Assembly (NCBI GenBank): GCA_934376945.1
Contig: CAKRPI010000004.1
Location: 1 to 44,866 of the forward strand
Reading direction: 5' to 3'
Length of the DNA: 44,866 bases
Source: an uncultured Lachnospiraceae bacterium
GTDB taxonomy: Bacteria > Bacillota > Clostridia > Lachnospirales > Lachnospiraceae
Shown piece by piece: positions 1-9,833 of this stretch (position 1 is the stretch's first letter; each line of letters starts with the position of its first letter). The notes under the pieces are model-generated. The model searched no databases and was not told the DNA's origin. It worked only from the letters and a program-made list of their open reading frames with translations. A program made the translations under genes and the position numbers.

Positions 1-74
1 ATCACCTCCCGCTGGGCACCGATGCTCTGACCGGTAAATACTGTACCGTCTTCCAGTATCAGAAATGCTTTCAT
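1..74 (-). CDS. carA: Carbamoyl-phosphate synthase small subunit, N-terminal fragment
   Basis: Only the first 24 codons are inside the window. They begin MKAFLILEDGTVFTG, the typical start of CarA, the glutaminase subunit that feeds ammonia to CarB for carbamoyl phosphate in pyrimidine and arginine synthesis. The ATG is at 72-74 and the gene runs off the left edge. A promoter with 17-bp spacing lies upstream. The catalytic Cys and the rest of the amidotransferase domain are not visible, so the call rests on the N-terminus alone. Confidence 0.85.
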   Translation of the reverse strand, partial: MKAFLILEDGTVFTGQSIGAQREV

Positions 75-123
75 ACAATCACCGTAGTCCTTTCTCAGCA
101 GTATTTTTGCTCAAATTGTAACG

Positions 124-152
124 ATTCTACCACATTCTCTCCAATATTTCAA
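124..152 (-). promoter_or_regulatory. Promoter of carA
   Basis: On the minus strand, TTGAAA (147-152) and TAGAAT (124-129) are separated by 17 bp, a good sigma-A match. The transcript would start about 45 bases before the carA ATG. No PyrR or T-box leader fits in that short space. Confidence 0.7.
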
Positions 153-241
153 CCGCTTCTTTCAGAAACTTATATAGAAATTTTACCGTCACCCTTCTCC
201 GGCTGCAGAATAAACTAAAAGTAAGTGCCTTTGGAGGCGTC

Positions 242-1519
242 ATGCATTATCTTCGATCTTCTTCAGCCGCTTCTTCTCTCAAAAATACCATGCCGGATCG
301 CGGTGAGCTTCAGATCACAGTCGCAACAGATCGCAGCCTGCCTATCCGCGATGCCCGTGCTTCCATCTCTTTTACCGGAGATCCGGAGCAGACACTCGAA
401 ACGGTCGCGACCGGTCCGGATGGGCAGACGGAAGTACTCACACTTTCCGCTCCACCTGTTGAATACAGTCTTAAAGCAACAAATAATATCCAGCCTTACG
501 CAGAATACACCATTCAAATCGCAGCTCCCGGATACGAGACTGCCGTAATAAACGGTACACAACTTTTTTCCGGACAACGCGCGCTTCAGCACATCACTCT
601 TCGTCCATCCGAAGCACCTGAAACGCCAGATACAATTGTCATACCTGCACATACCTTATATGGAAGCTATCCGCCCAAAATTGCCGAAACAGAAACAAAA
701 CCCATTGATGTCACCGGTGAGATCGTCCTAAATGAAGTGGTGATACCGGAATTCGTTGTCGTACATGATGGCACGCCCCGTGATTCTACTGCTTCCAATT
801 ATTATATCCGTTATAAAGATTACATCAAAAATGTTGCAAGCAGTGAAATTTATGCCACCTGGCCTTATGAAACACTGATCGCGAATATTCTTGTCATCCA
901 GTCCTTTACACTGAACCGCGTTTATACAGAATGGTACCGGAACAAGGGATACAATTTTACGATCACTTCATCTACTGCTTTCGACCAGAAATGGATGTAC
1001 GGCAGAAATATCTTTGAGAGTATTAATGAAGCAGTAGAAGACGTCTTCCGCAATTACCTTTCCCGTCCAAATGTGCGCCAGCCAATCCTGACGCAGTACT
1101 GTGACGGCAGACGTGTACAGTGCCCTCAGTGGCTGCGTCAGTGGGAAAGCATGGCACTCGGTGAACAGGGTTATCGGGCCATTGAGATTATCCATGCTTT
1201 TTACGGTGACTCCATGTACATCAATTCCACCGAAGAGGTCTCAGGTGTACCGGCTTCCTATCCGGGTTTTCCTCTTTCTTTCGGTTCTTCCGGCAGTGAT
1301 GTAATGAAAATACAGGAGCAGCTGAACCGTATTTCAGATAATTATCCGTTGATCCCCAAACTCGTTCCGGATGGCATCTTTGGTTTACAGACTCAAAACG
1401 CGGTAAAAACATTCCAGTCAATCTTCGGGCTTGCACAGGATGGCATCGTTGGAAGCCGAACCTGGTACCGGATCCAGGATATTTACGTTGCCGTCACCCG
1501 AATTGCAGAAGGAATATAA
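242..1519 (+). CDS. SleC-like spore cortex-lytic transglycosylase (SpoIID-like domain plus peptidoglycan-binding domain)
   Basis: The 425-residue protein has three parts. Residues about 20-120 form a beta-rich, Ig/CarboxypepD-like pro-region. Residues about 180-330 resemble SpoIID lytic transglycosylases: the segment YIKNVASSEIYATWP matches the SpoIID core, with E202 at the position of the catalytic Glu. Residues about 345-415 form a PG_binding_1 domain. This is the architecture known for clostridial SleC, which degrades spore cortex during germination. No classical signal peptide is seen. GGAGG lies only 4 bases before the ATG at 242; a second ATG at 290 (MPDRGELQ) resembles the usual family start but has no ribosome site. 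The gene is divergent from carA. The promoter is not clear; a sporulation sigma factor is possible. Confidence 0.75.
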   Translation: MHYLRSSSAASSLKNTMPDRGELQITVATDRSLPIRDARASISFTGDPEQTLETVATGPDGQTEVLTLSAPPVEYSLKATNNIQPYAEYTIQIAAPGYETAVINGTQLFSGQRALQHITLRPSEAPETPDTIVIPAHTLYGSYPPKIAETETKPIDVTGEIVLNEVVIPEFVVVHDGTPRDSTASNYYIRYKDYIKNVASSEIYATWPYETLIANILVIQSFTLNRVYTEWYRNKGYNFTITSSTAFDQKWMYGRNIFESINEAVEDVFRNYLSRPNVRQPILTQYCDGRRVQCPQWLRQWESMALGEQGYRAIEIIHAFYGDSMYINSTEEVSGVPASYPGFPLSFGSSGSDVMKIQEQLNRISDNYPLIPKLVPDGIFGLQTQNAVKTFQSIFGLAQDGIVGSRTWYRIQDIYVAVTRIAEGI

Positions 1520-1557
1520 ATATTTTTGATTTTCTTCTCGTCAATCTGCAAATTATG

Positions 1558-1566
1558 TGATAGAAT
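1558..1566 (+). promoter_or_regulatory. Extended -10 promoter of fba
   Basis: TGA directly followed by TAGAAT (1561-1566) is an extended -10 element about 70 bases before fba. The -35 region is poor. It is the only reasonable promoter between the stop of the SleC-like gene and fba. Confidence 0.5.
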
Positions 1567-1637
1567 ACATTCGTATCGATGCGGAACACCAAAAATCCCC
1601 ATCGAAAAGGTCATAATACTAAAGGAGGAATTTAATT

Positions 1638-2606
1638 ATGGCATTAGTAACCACTACTGAAATGTTTAAGAAAGCTTACGACGGCGGCTACGCAATCGGT
1701 GCTTTCAACGTAAACAACATGGAGATCGTTCAGGGTATCACCGAAGCAGCAGGCGAGCTGCACTCTCCGGTTATCCTTCAGGTTTCCAAAGGAGCAAGAG
1801 CTTATGCCAACCATACTTATCTGGTAAAGCTTGTTGAAGCAGCTGTAGCTGAGAACCCGGATATCCCGATCGCTCTGCATCTGGATCACGGTGATTCTTT
1901 TGAGCTTTGCAAGAGCTGTATCGACGGCGGATTTACATCTGTTATGATCGATGCTTCTTCCAAGAGCTTTGAGGAGAATATTGCTCTGACAAAGCAGGTT
2001 GTTGAGTACGCTCATGCTCATGGCGTCGTAGTAGAGGCCGAGCTTGGTACTCTGGCTGGTATCGAGGATGAGGTCGTTGTTGAAGCTGGTCATGAAAGCT
2101 ATACACGTCCGGAAGAGGTTGAGGAATTCGTAAGCAGAACAGGCTGCGATTCTCTGGCTATCGCAATCGGAACAAGCCACGGTGCATACAAGTTCACTGC
2201 TGATCAGTGCACAAGAAATGCTGATGGCATCCTGGTTCCGCCACCACTTCGTTTCGATGTTCTTGAAGAGTGCATCAAGAGACTGCCGGGCTTCCCGATC
2301 GTTCTTCATGGATCTTCTTCTGTACCGCAGGAGTTCGTTAAAATGGTTAACCAGTACGGCGGAAACATGCCGGATGCAGTAGGTATTCCGGAGGATCAGT
2401 TAAGACAGGCTGCTAAGCTTGCTGTTTGCAAGATCAACATCGATTCCGATATTCGTCTTGCTATGACTGGTACAATCCGTAAGTACTTCTCTGAGCATCC
2501 GGAGCATTTCGATCCGCGTCAGTATCTGAAACCGGCTCGTCAGGCTGTTAAGGAAATGGTTGCTCATAAGATCGTTAATGTTCTTGGAAGCGACAACAAA
2601 GCCTGA
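1638..2606 (+). CDS. fba: Class II fructose-bisphosphate aldolase
   Basis: This 322-residue cytosolic enzyme cleaves fructose-1,6-bisphosphate to DHAP and glyceraldehyde-3-phosphate in glycolysis. The zinc-site motifs of class II aldolases are present in order: LHLDHGDSFE, EAELGTLAG, TSHGAYKF and VLHGSSSVP. The GSSSVP loop and the C-terminal NIDSDIRLAMTG segment point to the long FbaA-type subgroup rather than tagatose-bisphosphate aldolase. AAAGGAGG stands 8 bases before the ATG. Codon use is strongly biased, as expected for a highly expressed gene. It is monocistronic, ending at a strong terminator. Confidence 0.95.
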   Translation: MALVTTTEMFKKAYDGGYAIGAFNVNNMEIVQGITEAAGELHSPVILQVSKGARAYANHTYLVKLVEAAVAENPDIPIALHLDHGDSFELCKSCIDGGFTSVMIDASSKSFEENIALTKQVVEYAHAHGVVVEAELGTLAGIEDEVVVEAGHESYTRPEEVEEFVSRTGCDSLAIAIGTSHGAYKFTADQCTRNADGILVPPPLRFDVLEECIKRLPGFPIVLHGSSSVPQEFVKMVNQYGGNMPDAVGIPEDQLRQAAKLAVCKINIDSDIRLAMTGTIRKYFSEHPEHFDPRQYLKPARQAVKEMVAHKIVNVLGSDNKA

Positions 2607-2635
2607 ATTTTTCAGCGCTGAGTTAATTTCCTTAT

Positions 2636-2676
2636 AAAAAACACCGCCGCAGGATTTCCTGCGGCGGTGTTTTGTT
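2636..2676. terminator. Bidirectional terminator between fba and the convergent gene
   Basis: A perfect 13-bp stem (2641-2653 with 2658-2670) with loop ATTT is flanked by A5 on the left and TTTGTT on the right, so it can stop transcripts from both sides. Confidence 0.9.
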
Positions 2677-3484
2677 ATGCATACTTCCACTGATGCTCTT
2701 TTGTATGTTTTTCCAGGCGCATATTCCGATCTGACGCAACTCCCGGGCTGTTTGTCAAAAGCTTTTCCCTGTCTTCCTTTCTGCAGACACTGATCCGATA
2801 ATTCAAACCAACTGCCTGTTGTGATTCAAGACAAACCATATCAAGATCGATCCAGAGCTTCTCAGCGGCAGCCATGAGAGCGCCAAGCACAACTCCGGCA
2901 CGGAACTCAGAAGCCACTTTGTTCCTTCCGAAACAATGACCGACACCAATATGAATCACATTTTCGCAGCGAATCATCCGTACTCCGGTCATCAAATCAG
3001 GTGTCAGCAGCTTCTCAGCCAATGAAATGATTTCTTCACTCCACAAAGCTTCCCTTCTTTGACAAACCAGAAAATGCTCTGCCTCCGTACTCTCTCTGTC
3101 GGCATCCGGCTTTTCCTTTGAAGATACGCCAATCGCCAATACACCAAAACACGTACCATCTTTTATCAGTTCCGGCATCTGTTTTGAAATGATTGCCGGG
3201 ATCTGTCTGCTGCGCAGCAGCTCCAGTCCCTGCTTCAGCAGATATCCTGCATTGAATGCTCCCCGCATGCTTTTCCCGAAAATCAGCAGATACCACTGCG
3301 CCCCGCCTCTGGTCCCGAACCTCTTCTTCTGATTTCCATCACAAAGCTCAATTCTTATAGGTTCCTTCGGATACGGCAGTGTCAGATCCTGCAGATATCG
3401 CACGATACTCTGCATTACTTTCGCCTCTACAATCTGTATTTTTTTTGCTTCTGGTACTCCTATCAGCTTTCTGAAAAAATTCAT
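2675..3484 (-). CDS. Nitroreductase-like (TM1586 type) protein, function uncertain
   Basis: The 269-residue soluble protein is not firmly recognised. The central part (GTRGGAQWYLLIFG followed by FNAGYLLKQGLELLRSR and CFGVLAIGVSS) resembles the nitroreductase fold of the TM1586 group, where an FMN-binding core is built from two degenerate repeats. The usual RRSIR-type FMN-binding N-terminus is not obvious, so flavin binding is uncertain. The chosen ATG at 3484 follows GGTGA by four bases; an upstream in-frame ATG at 3502 would add MLDGEQ but lacks a ribosome site. It is a single-gene unit with its own extended -10 promoter and a shared terminator. Confidence 0.6.
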   Translation of the reverse strand: MNFFRKLIGVPEAKKIQIVEAKVMQSIVRYLQDLTLPYPKEPIRIELCDGNQKKRFGTRGGAQWYLLIFGKSMRGAFNAGYLLKQGLELLRSRQIPAIISKQMPELIKDGTCFGVLAIGVSSKEKPDADRESTEAEHFLVCQRREALWSEEIISLAEKLLTPDLMTGVRMIRCENVIHIGVGHCFGRNKVASEFRAGVVLGALMAAAEKLWIDLDMVCLESQQAVGLNYRISVCRKEDREKLLTNSPGVASDRNMRLEKHTKEHQWKYA

Positions 3485-3542
3485 TTGTTCACCATCCAGC
3501 ATTTTTAATATCTATGTTATCTTTTTAATATTTTGTAATAAA

Positions 3543-3551
3543 ATTGTAACA
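3543..3551 (-). promoter_or_regulatory. Extended -10 promoter of the nitroreductase-like gene
   Basis: On the minus strand TGT is followed by TACAAT (3543-3548), about 60 bases before the start codon. No good -35 element is seen. Confidence 0.45.
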
Positions 3552-3658
3552 TACGTTTTTTAAAATTACCAGACCTTTTTTTCAAAAAAATACAGTATTT
3601 TTTCTTAAGAACTGCATTTCGGATACCTTATTATCAGAAAACAGTGTAAAAATCCTTC

Positions 3659-5065
3659 TTATGCCACTTCAACCGGCTCTGCCACAAGATTCTGTATCCA
3701 AATTCCTTTCTTCACAAGAATATAGCCGATTACACATTTTATAATATCCACTGCCTGACACAGAATATACGTCGCAAGAATCGGAAGTGATGTATAACGG
3801 CTGAGAATAAACGCAAGCGGAATCGTTATGACCCACATAAATCCACTGTCAAAGCAGAAGGTAATCCCCGTTTTTCCGCCGGAACGGATTGTAAAATAGG
3901 CCGCATGCAAAAATGCCTGAAATGGCATATAACACGCTGACACTATAATAAACTGTGTTGCAAGACTGCGCACCAGTTCACTCGTATTGTAGATCTGTGG
4001 AAATACAAATGCCAGACCGATCAAAACGGCTCCGATTCCGAAACAGCTCGCCACCGAAAAGAATATCAGCTTACGGTCCGTATCCTTCGCCTCTTCCATC
4101 TTTCCTGCCCCAAGCAGCTGTCCGATGATAATTGCGATTGCATTTCCCATGGCCAGCCAGATTACATTACAGACGTTTGAAATTGTTGAAGAAATATTAA
4201 TTCCTGCTACTACCTCCAGACCATACGTGGAATAGCACTGAGAAAGCACTGCCATTCCTACCGACCACATGATTTCGTTTATCATCAAAGGAGAACCCTT
4301 TTTCAAGATTTTAGCCGTCAGATCTGCAGGAACACGAAGTGTTTTGTATGCTCCCCGAACAAAAGAAAAACGATCTGCCCGCCGATGGGTCCAAACAATT
4401 ATGATTGCGCATTCTACAAAACGAGAAATCACAGTTGCCACAGCCGCACCTTCCACACCAAGTCTTGGTGCCCCGAATTTTCCGAAAATCAGCAGATAAT
4501 TAAGTGTCGTATTTGTAATCACCGCCACAATTCCGGCACGCATCGGCGCAACCGTCTCTCCTGTTTCGCGCAGTGTACTTGCATAGATCTGTGCAAATGC
4601 ATATGGCACCATGCCGACCATCATGATTCTCAGATAACTCATACCGTAAGCAAGTGTCGCATCTGCCATTCCGTTTCCTGTATTATCATGCAGATACAAT
4701 GCGATCAGCTGCTCTCCCCAGACAGAAAGAATCAAAATTCCGACCAATGTCAGCAAAAGGTTGGAAATAATTTTAAAACGGAAGGTATTTCGGAAACCAT
4801 CCACATTTTTGCTTCCGAAAAACTGAGCGCCGAAAATTCCGGCGCCTGACAGCATTCCAAACATGCTTACATTAAACACAAACATCAGCTGATTTGCAAC
4901 CGCAACGCCCGACATCTGCTCCGTTCCGACTCTTCCGATCATAATGTTATCGATCATCGCAACAAAATTTGTAATACCGTTCTGTACCATGATCGGAATT
5001 GCGATACCGAGCAGCATCGCATAAAACTTCCTGTCCCCAATATATTTTCTCAGTTTTGTTTTCAT
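3659..5065 (-). CDS. MATE family multidrug/Na+ antiporter
   Basis: This 468-residue integral membrane protein has about 12 hydrophobic segments arranged as two related halves, typical of MATE exporters that expel drugs or metabolites in exchange for Na+ or H+. The N-terminus (MKTKLRKYIGDRKFYAMLLGIAIPIMVQNG) and motifs such as MIDNIMIGRVG and NAIAIIIGQLLGAGK fit the family. The ATG at 5065 is chosen because it gives the family-length protein. An in-frame ATG at 5158 would add 31 residues, but that extension is partly made of a duplicated 34-bp sequence and has no ribosome site. It is the last gene of a minus-strand group after the HEAT-methyltransferase. The substrate cannot be predicted. Confidence 0.85.
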   Translation of the reverse strand: MKTKLRKYIGDRKFYAMLLGIAIPIMVQNGITNFVAMIDNIMIGRVGTEQMSGVAVANQLMFVFNVSMFGMLSGAGIFGAQFFGSKNVDGFRNTFRFKIISNLLLTLVGILILSVWGEQLIALYLHDNTGNGMADATLAYGMSYLRIMMVGMVPYAFAQIYASTLRETGETVAPMRAGIVAVITNTTLNYLLIFGKFGAPRLGVEGAAVATVISRFVECAIIIVWTHRRADRFSFVRGAYKTLRVPADLTAKILKKGSPLMINEIMWSVGMAVLSQCYSTYGLEVVAGINISSTISNVCNVIWLAMGNAIAIIIGQLLGAGKMEEAKDTDRKLIFFSVASCFGIGAVLIGLAFVFPQIYNTSELVRSLATQFIIVSACYMPFQAFLHAAYFTIRSGGKTGITFCFDSGFMWVITIPLAFILSRYTSLPILATYILCQAVDIIKCVIGYILVKKGIWIQNLVAEPVEVA

Positions 5066-5130
5066 TTCTCTTCGCAAAGCTCCCTCTTTTTTCAACTGTT
5101 TTTTACAAGCGTCTGGTTCCGTTCGGCTCT

Positions 5131-5198
5131 TTTTTATGAATATGAATACTCCGTTCATTTCAGCTTTTTATGAATATCAATACTTTGTTCACTTCACT
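5131..5198. repeat. Two tandem 34-bp repeats across the end of the methyltransferase gene
   Basis: 5131-5164 and 5165-5198 are direct copies with about 80% identity, both beginning TTTTTATGAATAT. The right copy holds the stop codon of the HEAT-methyltransferase; the left copy holds the spurious upstream ATG of the MATE frame. A third partial copy (TTTTTTATGG) follows. Confidence 0.75.
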
Positions 5199-6688
5199 TC
5201 TTTTTTATGGTATCTGACAATACATAACGTAGTCTTATTTTTCTCATTCAGGAGAAAAGTTTTTTCCATCTGGAAATTTTCACATCTGCGAACCGCCTCT
5301 GCCGCATACCAGGGCTCCGAGGCGTATAAGATCACGACTCCGTCCTCAGTCAAATGCTCCTGTGCTTTTTGGAAAAACTCAAAATACAAGCGATGAATCT
5401 CCTCCTTCGCCTTATTTCCGCTTACCTGAGGCAGATCCGTAATAATCTCATCAAACAGATAATCGTGTTCAAACGTAAAAAAATCTCTCTGGATATAATT
5501 GATCCGACAATTGGCCCGCGCTGTATTGATTTTTGCCTTTTCAACTGCATCCCCGAAAATATCAAGCCCGTACATCGTTTTTGCAGCCACAGCACGGTTT
5601 CGTTCAATCAGCAGTGTACCAACACCACAAAACGGATCCAGCACCTGCGCATTTTCTTTCATCCATGGTCTTGCAAGCTGGACACAAAGTGCTGCATTTA
5701 CCGGATTCATGGAAGAACCAATACTCTCCTTCCGATAAGCAAATCTGCGATCTGCAATTGTATACAGTCGCAGAAAGGCTGCCATTGTGCCATCTTTTTT
5801 CATTAAGAGACGGATCTCAGCCTCATAGTTTGAAACAGAATTGATCCAGGATGCCTGTGATTCCTGCTCCAGTGCATCCGAAACCTTTCGGATCCACACA
5901 CCCTTTTTCGCAATATCGGCGATTCCCTTTGGCTCAATCCGGAAGTAATAAGGGGTCTTTCCGTCATGAAGACGTGCCATCAGATCTGTCAGCTCAGAAG
6001 CAGCCAGCTGCCTGCCGATCTCCTCCGGCGCATCTGCCGGCAATTGCTTTGTATGAATCGGAAACAGTAATTCCGAATACGTACGAATCGGCAAAATTTC
6101 TCCGATTCTGGCATCTTTTATCCGGATTCCGCCTTTCAAAAGCGTATGTGTTCCTTCTTTTATCTGATCCGCAATCGCTTTTGTCTGTTCCCTGTTTACG
6201 ATCAGAAGCATCGGAATTTTTAAATCATATCCGGTAAATACGTGTGGTTTTGGCTTGCGATATTTCAGCAAAATGCTCTGCAGCATCCGCATTTCCGCAC
6301 CAATATGTTTTTTTTCCTCAGGAAGCGTTTCTCTTTCGCGAAGCTGCAAAAGCTGCTGTTCCATTTCATCGAGATACGGTGCACAGTCCATGCCTGCGAT
6401 CGCCTTTAAATAATCCGGGCGTATGAACAATGTCCGTTCTTTTTTATATCTGTCAAAAAGAACCGGAAGCAAATCTTCCGATTCCATTTCGCCAAGCAGA
6501 AGCACTGCATTTTTTCTCACCTTTGGATCTTCATCTTCCAAAAGACGGCTCAGCACAGAAAAATCACCGCCGAGCAGATAGGCAAATGCTCTTCTCTCCT
6601 TTTCCTCTTTAATTGCACTGCGCAGCGCAATCAGATTCACCCGCGTCTCTTTTCCCATACAAACCGCTTCATAATATTCTCTTATCAT
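5189..6688 (-). CDS. HEAT-repeat / Trm11-like RNA methyltransferase fusion
   Basis: The 499-residue protein has a HEAT-like helical repeat part (about residues 20-150, including VLSRLLEDEDPKVRKNAVLLLGEME), a middle domain, and a C-terminal class I SAM methyltransferase. SAM motif I is VLDPFCGVGTLLIERN, and the catalytic-loop position reads TDLPQ where N6-type enzymes carry NPPY. This resembles the UPF0020/Trm11 group acting on the RNA base exocyclic amine, but no THUMP domain is recognisable. The ATG at 6688 overlaps the TGA of the amidase gene (ATGA), indicating translational coupling; an ATG seven codons earlier is possible. The target RNA is unknown. Confidence 0.75.
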   Translation of the reverse strand: MIREYYEAVCMGKETRVNLIALRSAIKEEKERRAFAYLLGGDFSVLSRLLEDEDPKVRKNAVLLLGEMESEDLLPVLFDRYKKERTLFIRPDYLKAIAGMDCAPYLDEMEQQLLQLRERETLPEEKKHIGAEMRMLQSILLKYRKPKPHVFTGYDLKIPMLLIVNREQTKAIADQIKEGTHTLLKGGIRIKDARIGEILPIRTYSELLFPIHTKQLPADAPEEIGRQLAASELTDLMARLHDGKTPYYFRIEPKGIADIAKKGVWIRKVSDALEQESQASWINSVSNYEAEIRLLMKKDGTMAAFLRLYTIADRRFAYRKESIGSSMNPVNAALCVQLARPWMKENAQVLDPFCGVGTLLIERNRAVAAKTMYGLDIFGDAVEKAKINTARANCRINYIQRDFFTFEHDYLFDEIITDLPQVSGNKAKEEIHRLYFEFFQKAQEHLTEDGVVILYASEPWYAAEAVRRCENFQMEKTFLLNEKNKTTLCIVRYHKKEVK

Positions 6689-7422
6689 TCCTTCGCTGCC
6701 TCTCTGCATTCTTCAATATAATTCATAACATCATCTTTCAGTTCTTCCCACTTGTCCTCATGTTCTACGTAATAAAGGGGACACTCTTTTCCTGTCACAT
6801 CGTAATGGCGGATAATATGTTCACGATCCAGACCGTATTTTTCAACAAGCCATGCGGTCAGATGGATCAGAGACTGATAAGTATTCTCTGTAAAACGTCC
6901 CGTCGTATCCAGATGACAGTTCTCGATCGACACAGAAAGATGGTTCATGGAGTTTGATGCGTATGCGATTTCTCCCGGTGGAACACATTCAATAATTTCC
7001 CCCTCCAGCCCGACTATAAAGTTTGCACTCATAGACACATCCTGCAGATCCTTCAGGCTCTCAAAATAATCGTGGTTCTGCTGTGCTGTCGTTTTTGGAT
7101 TGGCAAGGTAGTGGATCACCACATAATCAACCGAATCAACCTTTTCTCCCGGTCTTGAATAATCATTGATCGTCAGCAGCTGCTCATCAATATCCGGGCG
7201 CGGCACAACTCCGCGCTCTGTCTCTGTCTGCGCTTCCGTTTCAAACACAAAAGGTTCCGTATCATCAATCAAAGAATCAACCTCTTTATTCTTCCTCGGA
7301 ATCAAAAAAATGAGAATTGCGATGACAATAGCCGCAAAAACAATTGCCATCGTCCAGATCAGTACTCTGCTTTTCTTTATTTTCCCAGGCGCTTTTTCTT
7401 CTTTTATTTTCCTGTCCTTCAT
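6685..7422 (-). CDS. Membrane-anchored N-acetylmuramoyl-L-alanine amidase (Amidase_2)
   Basis: The 245-residue protein starts with a Lys-rich cytoplasmic end and one membrane helix (about residues 20-42), then an acidic linker and an extracellular Amidase_2/PGRP domain (about 80-225). Zinc ligands are likely the His of VIHYLANP, the His of RHYDVTG and the Cys of KECP. It would cut the amide bond between MurNAc and the stem peptide at the outer membrane face. GGAGG lies 6 bases before the ATG. The neighbouring methyltransferase overlaps it by 4 bp. Roles in wall turnover or daughter-cell separation are inferred. Confidence 0.85.
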   Translation of the reverse strand: MKDRKIKEEKAPGKIKKSRVLIWTMAIVFAAIVIAILIFLIPRKNKEVDSLIDDTEPFVFETEAQTETERGVVPRPDIDEQLLTINDYSRPGEKVDSVDYVVIHYLANPKTTAQQNHDYFESLKDLQDVSMSANFIVGLEGEIIECVPPGEIAYASNSMNHLSVSIENCHLDTTGRFTENTYQSLIHLTAWLVEKYGLDREHIIRHYDVTGKECPLYYVEHEDKWEELKDDVMNYIEECREAAKE

Positions 7423-7502
7423 AGTTCCTCCGTATCCATTGTTCTGTCACAGGACTCCTCCTGTTTTTTGCACCCGTGTGCTTTTAACCCAAAGATAAAA
7501 AC

Positions 7503-7508
7503 AGTATA
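7503..7508 (-). promoter_or_regulatory. Possible -10 element for the amidase operon
   Basis: TATACT on the minus strand lies about 80 bases before the amidase start; its -35 region is weak. The leader that follows carries a short hairpin (ACAGGA/TCCTGT, 7449-7464). Confidence 0.35.
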
Positions 7509-7618
7509 CAACATTTCCGGAAGATATGCACCATTTTTTTCTCTATTTTGTCATCTGCTGCCGCAAAGAAGCCATCGTATTTGCCTGCAATCGCTTTCCC
7601 TTCCATTTTCCAGCAGTT

Positions 7619-7651
7619 AAAAAGGCAGACAACCGTTTCCGGCTGTCTGCC
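7619..7651 (-). terminator. Terminator of guaB
   Basis: On the minus strand GGCAGACAGCCG pairs with CGGTTGTCTGCC (12 bp including one G-U pair, loop GAAA), followed directly by TTTTT. It sits 14 bases after the guaB stop. Confidence 0.9.
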
Positions 7652-7665
7652 AATCAATACTGTCT

Positions 7666-9205
<1,540 letters not shown>

Positions 9206-9280
9206 CTGAATTTTTATTTATAAGCAAACATTTACAATTGCTTCGTGATCTGGCACCAAAGAATTCTCCGGCCAGACACA

Positions 9281-9781
9281 TCAGTACAGGCTTACCTTAC
9301 GCGGCGCAATTCTCCGAATATCATTAATAATAGATTCTTCAAGCTCTACACGGATCATTTCCTGCCCTTTTTCTTTATTAAATACCAGCAGATAGCTTTT
9401 CACCTGAGGGTCCAAGGAGGTATAATCCTTTACCTTTGCTCCCTGCTTATTTTTATATGCATCTACAGCATGAGATTCAGACGGTGCCAGAATCTCCAGC
9501 TCAGCCATATCATACGTTCCCATTTTCTTCCGTTTCTGTCTGGAATAAATCGCATCCACATCCAGTTCGCCATTTACATACAGATACTCATACTCGACTT
9601 CAAACTTCGGCACCACAAAATAATCGACTGCAAGAAGAACTGCTCCGACGATCAGCAACGGCCACATCAGCAGTCCGCCTACAAAGCTCAGAACTGTAAG
9701 ACCGATCAATGCTCCCTTCAGTACCCGCATCATCATCGGTGTCTGTCTTTTCACCAGTATTTCCTTATATGAATCACTCAT
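9281..9781 (-). CDS. Small membrane protein, DUF6106-like
   Basis: The 166-residue protein has a short cytoplasmic start, two close hydrophobic segments (about residues 20-55) and a soluble C-terminal part containing FEVEYEYLYVNGELDVDAIYSRQKRKKM. That segment is typical of a conserved clostridial family listed as DUF6106, whose role is not known. GGAGG stands 8 bases before the ATG. It follows another membrane protein gene by 52 bases and precedes guaB, but guaB has its own promoter. Function unknown. Confidence 0.75.
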   Translation of the reverse strand: MSDSYKEILVKRQTPMMMRVLKGALIGLTVLSFVGGLLMWPLLIVGAVLLAVDYFVVPKFEVEYEYLYVNGELDVDAIYSRQKRKKMGTYDMAELEILAPSESHAVDAYKNKQGAKVKDYTSLDPQVKSYLLVFNKEKGQEMIRVELEESIINDIRRIAPRKVSLY

Positions 9782-9833
9782 TTTTCAACCTCCGTTGGAT
9801 TAAATGTTTTTTTCAAACACACTCTGGGAATGC

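Noticed and set aside
7449..7469. Terminator-like hairpin ACAGGA/TCCTGT followed by T6 on the plus strand
   Set aside because: No plus-strand gene lies upstream; it is more likely a short leader hairpin of the amidase gene on the other strand.
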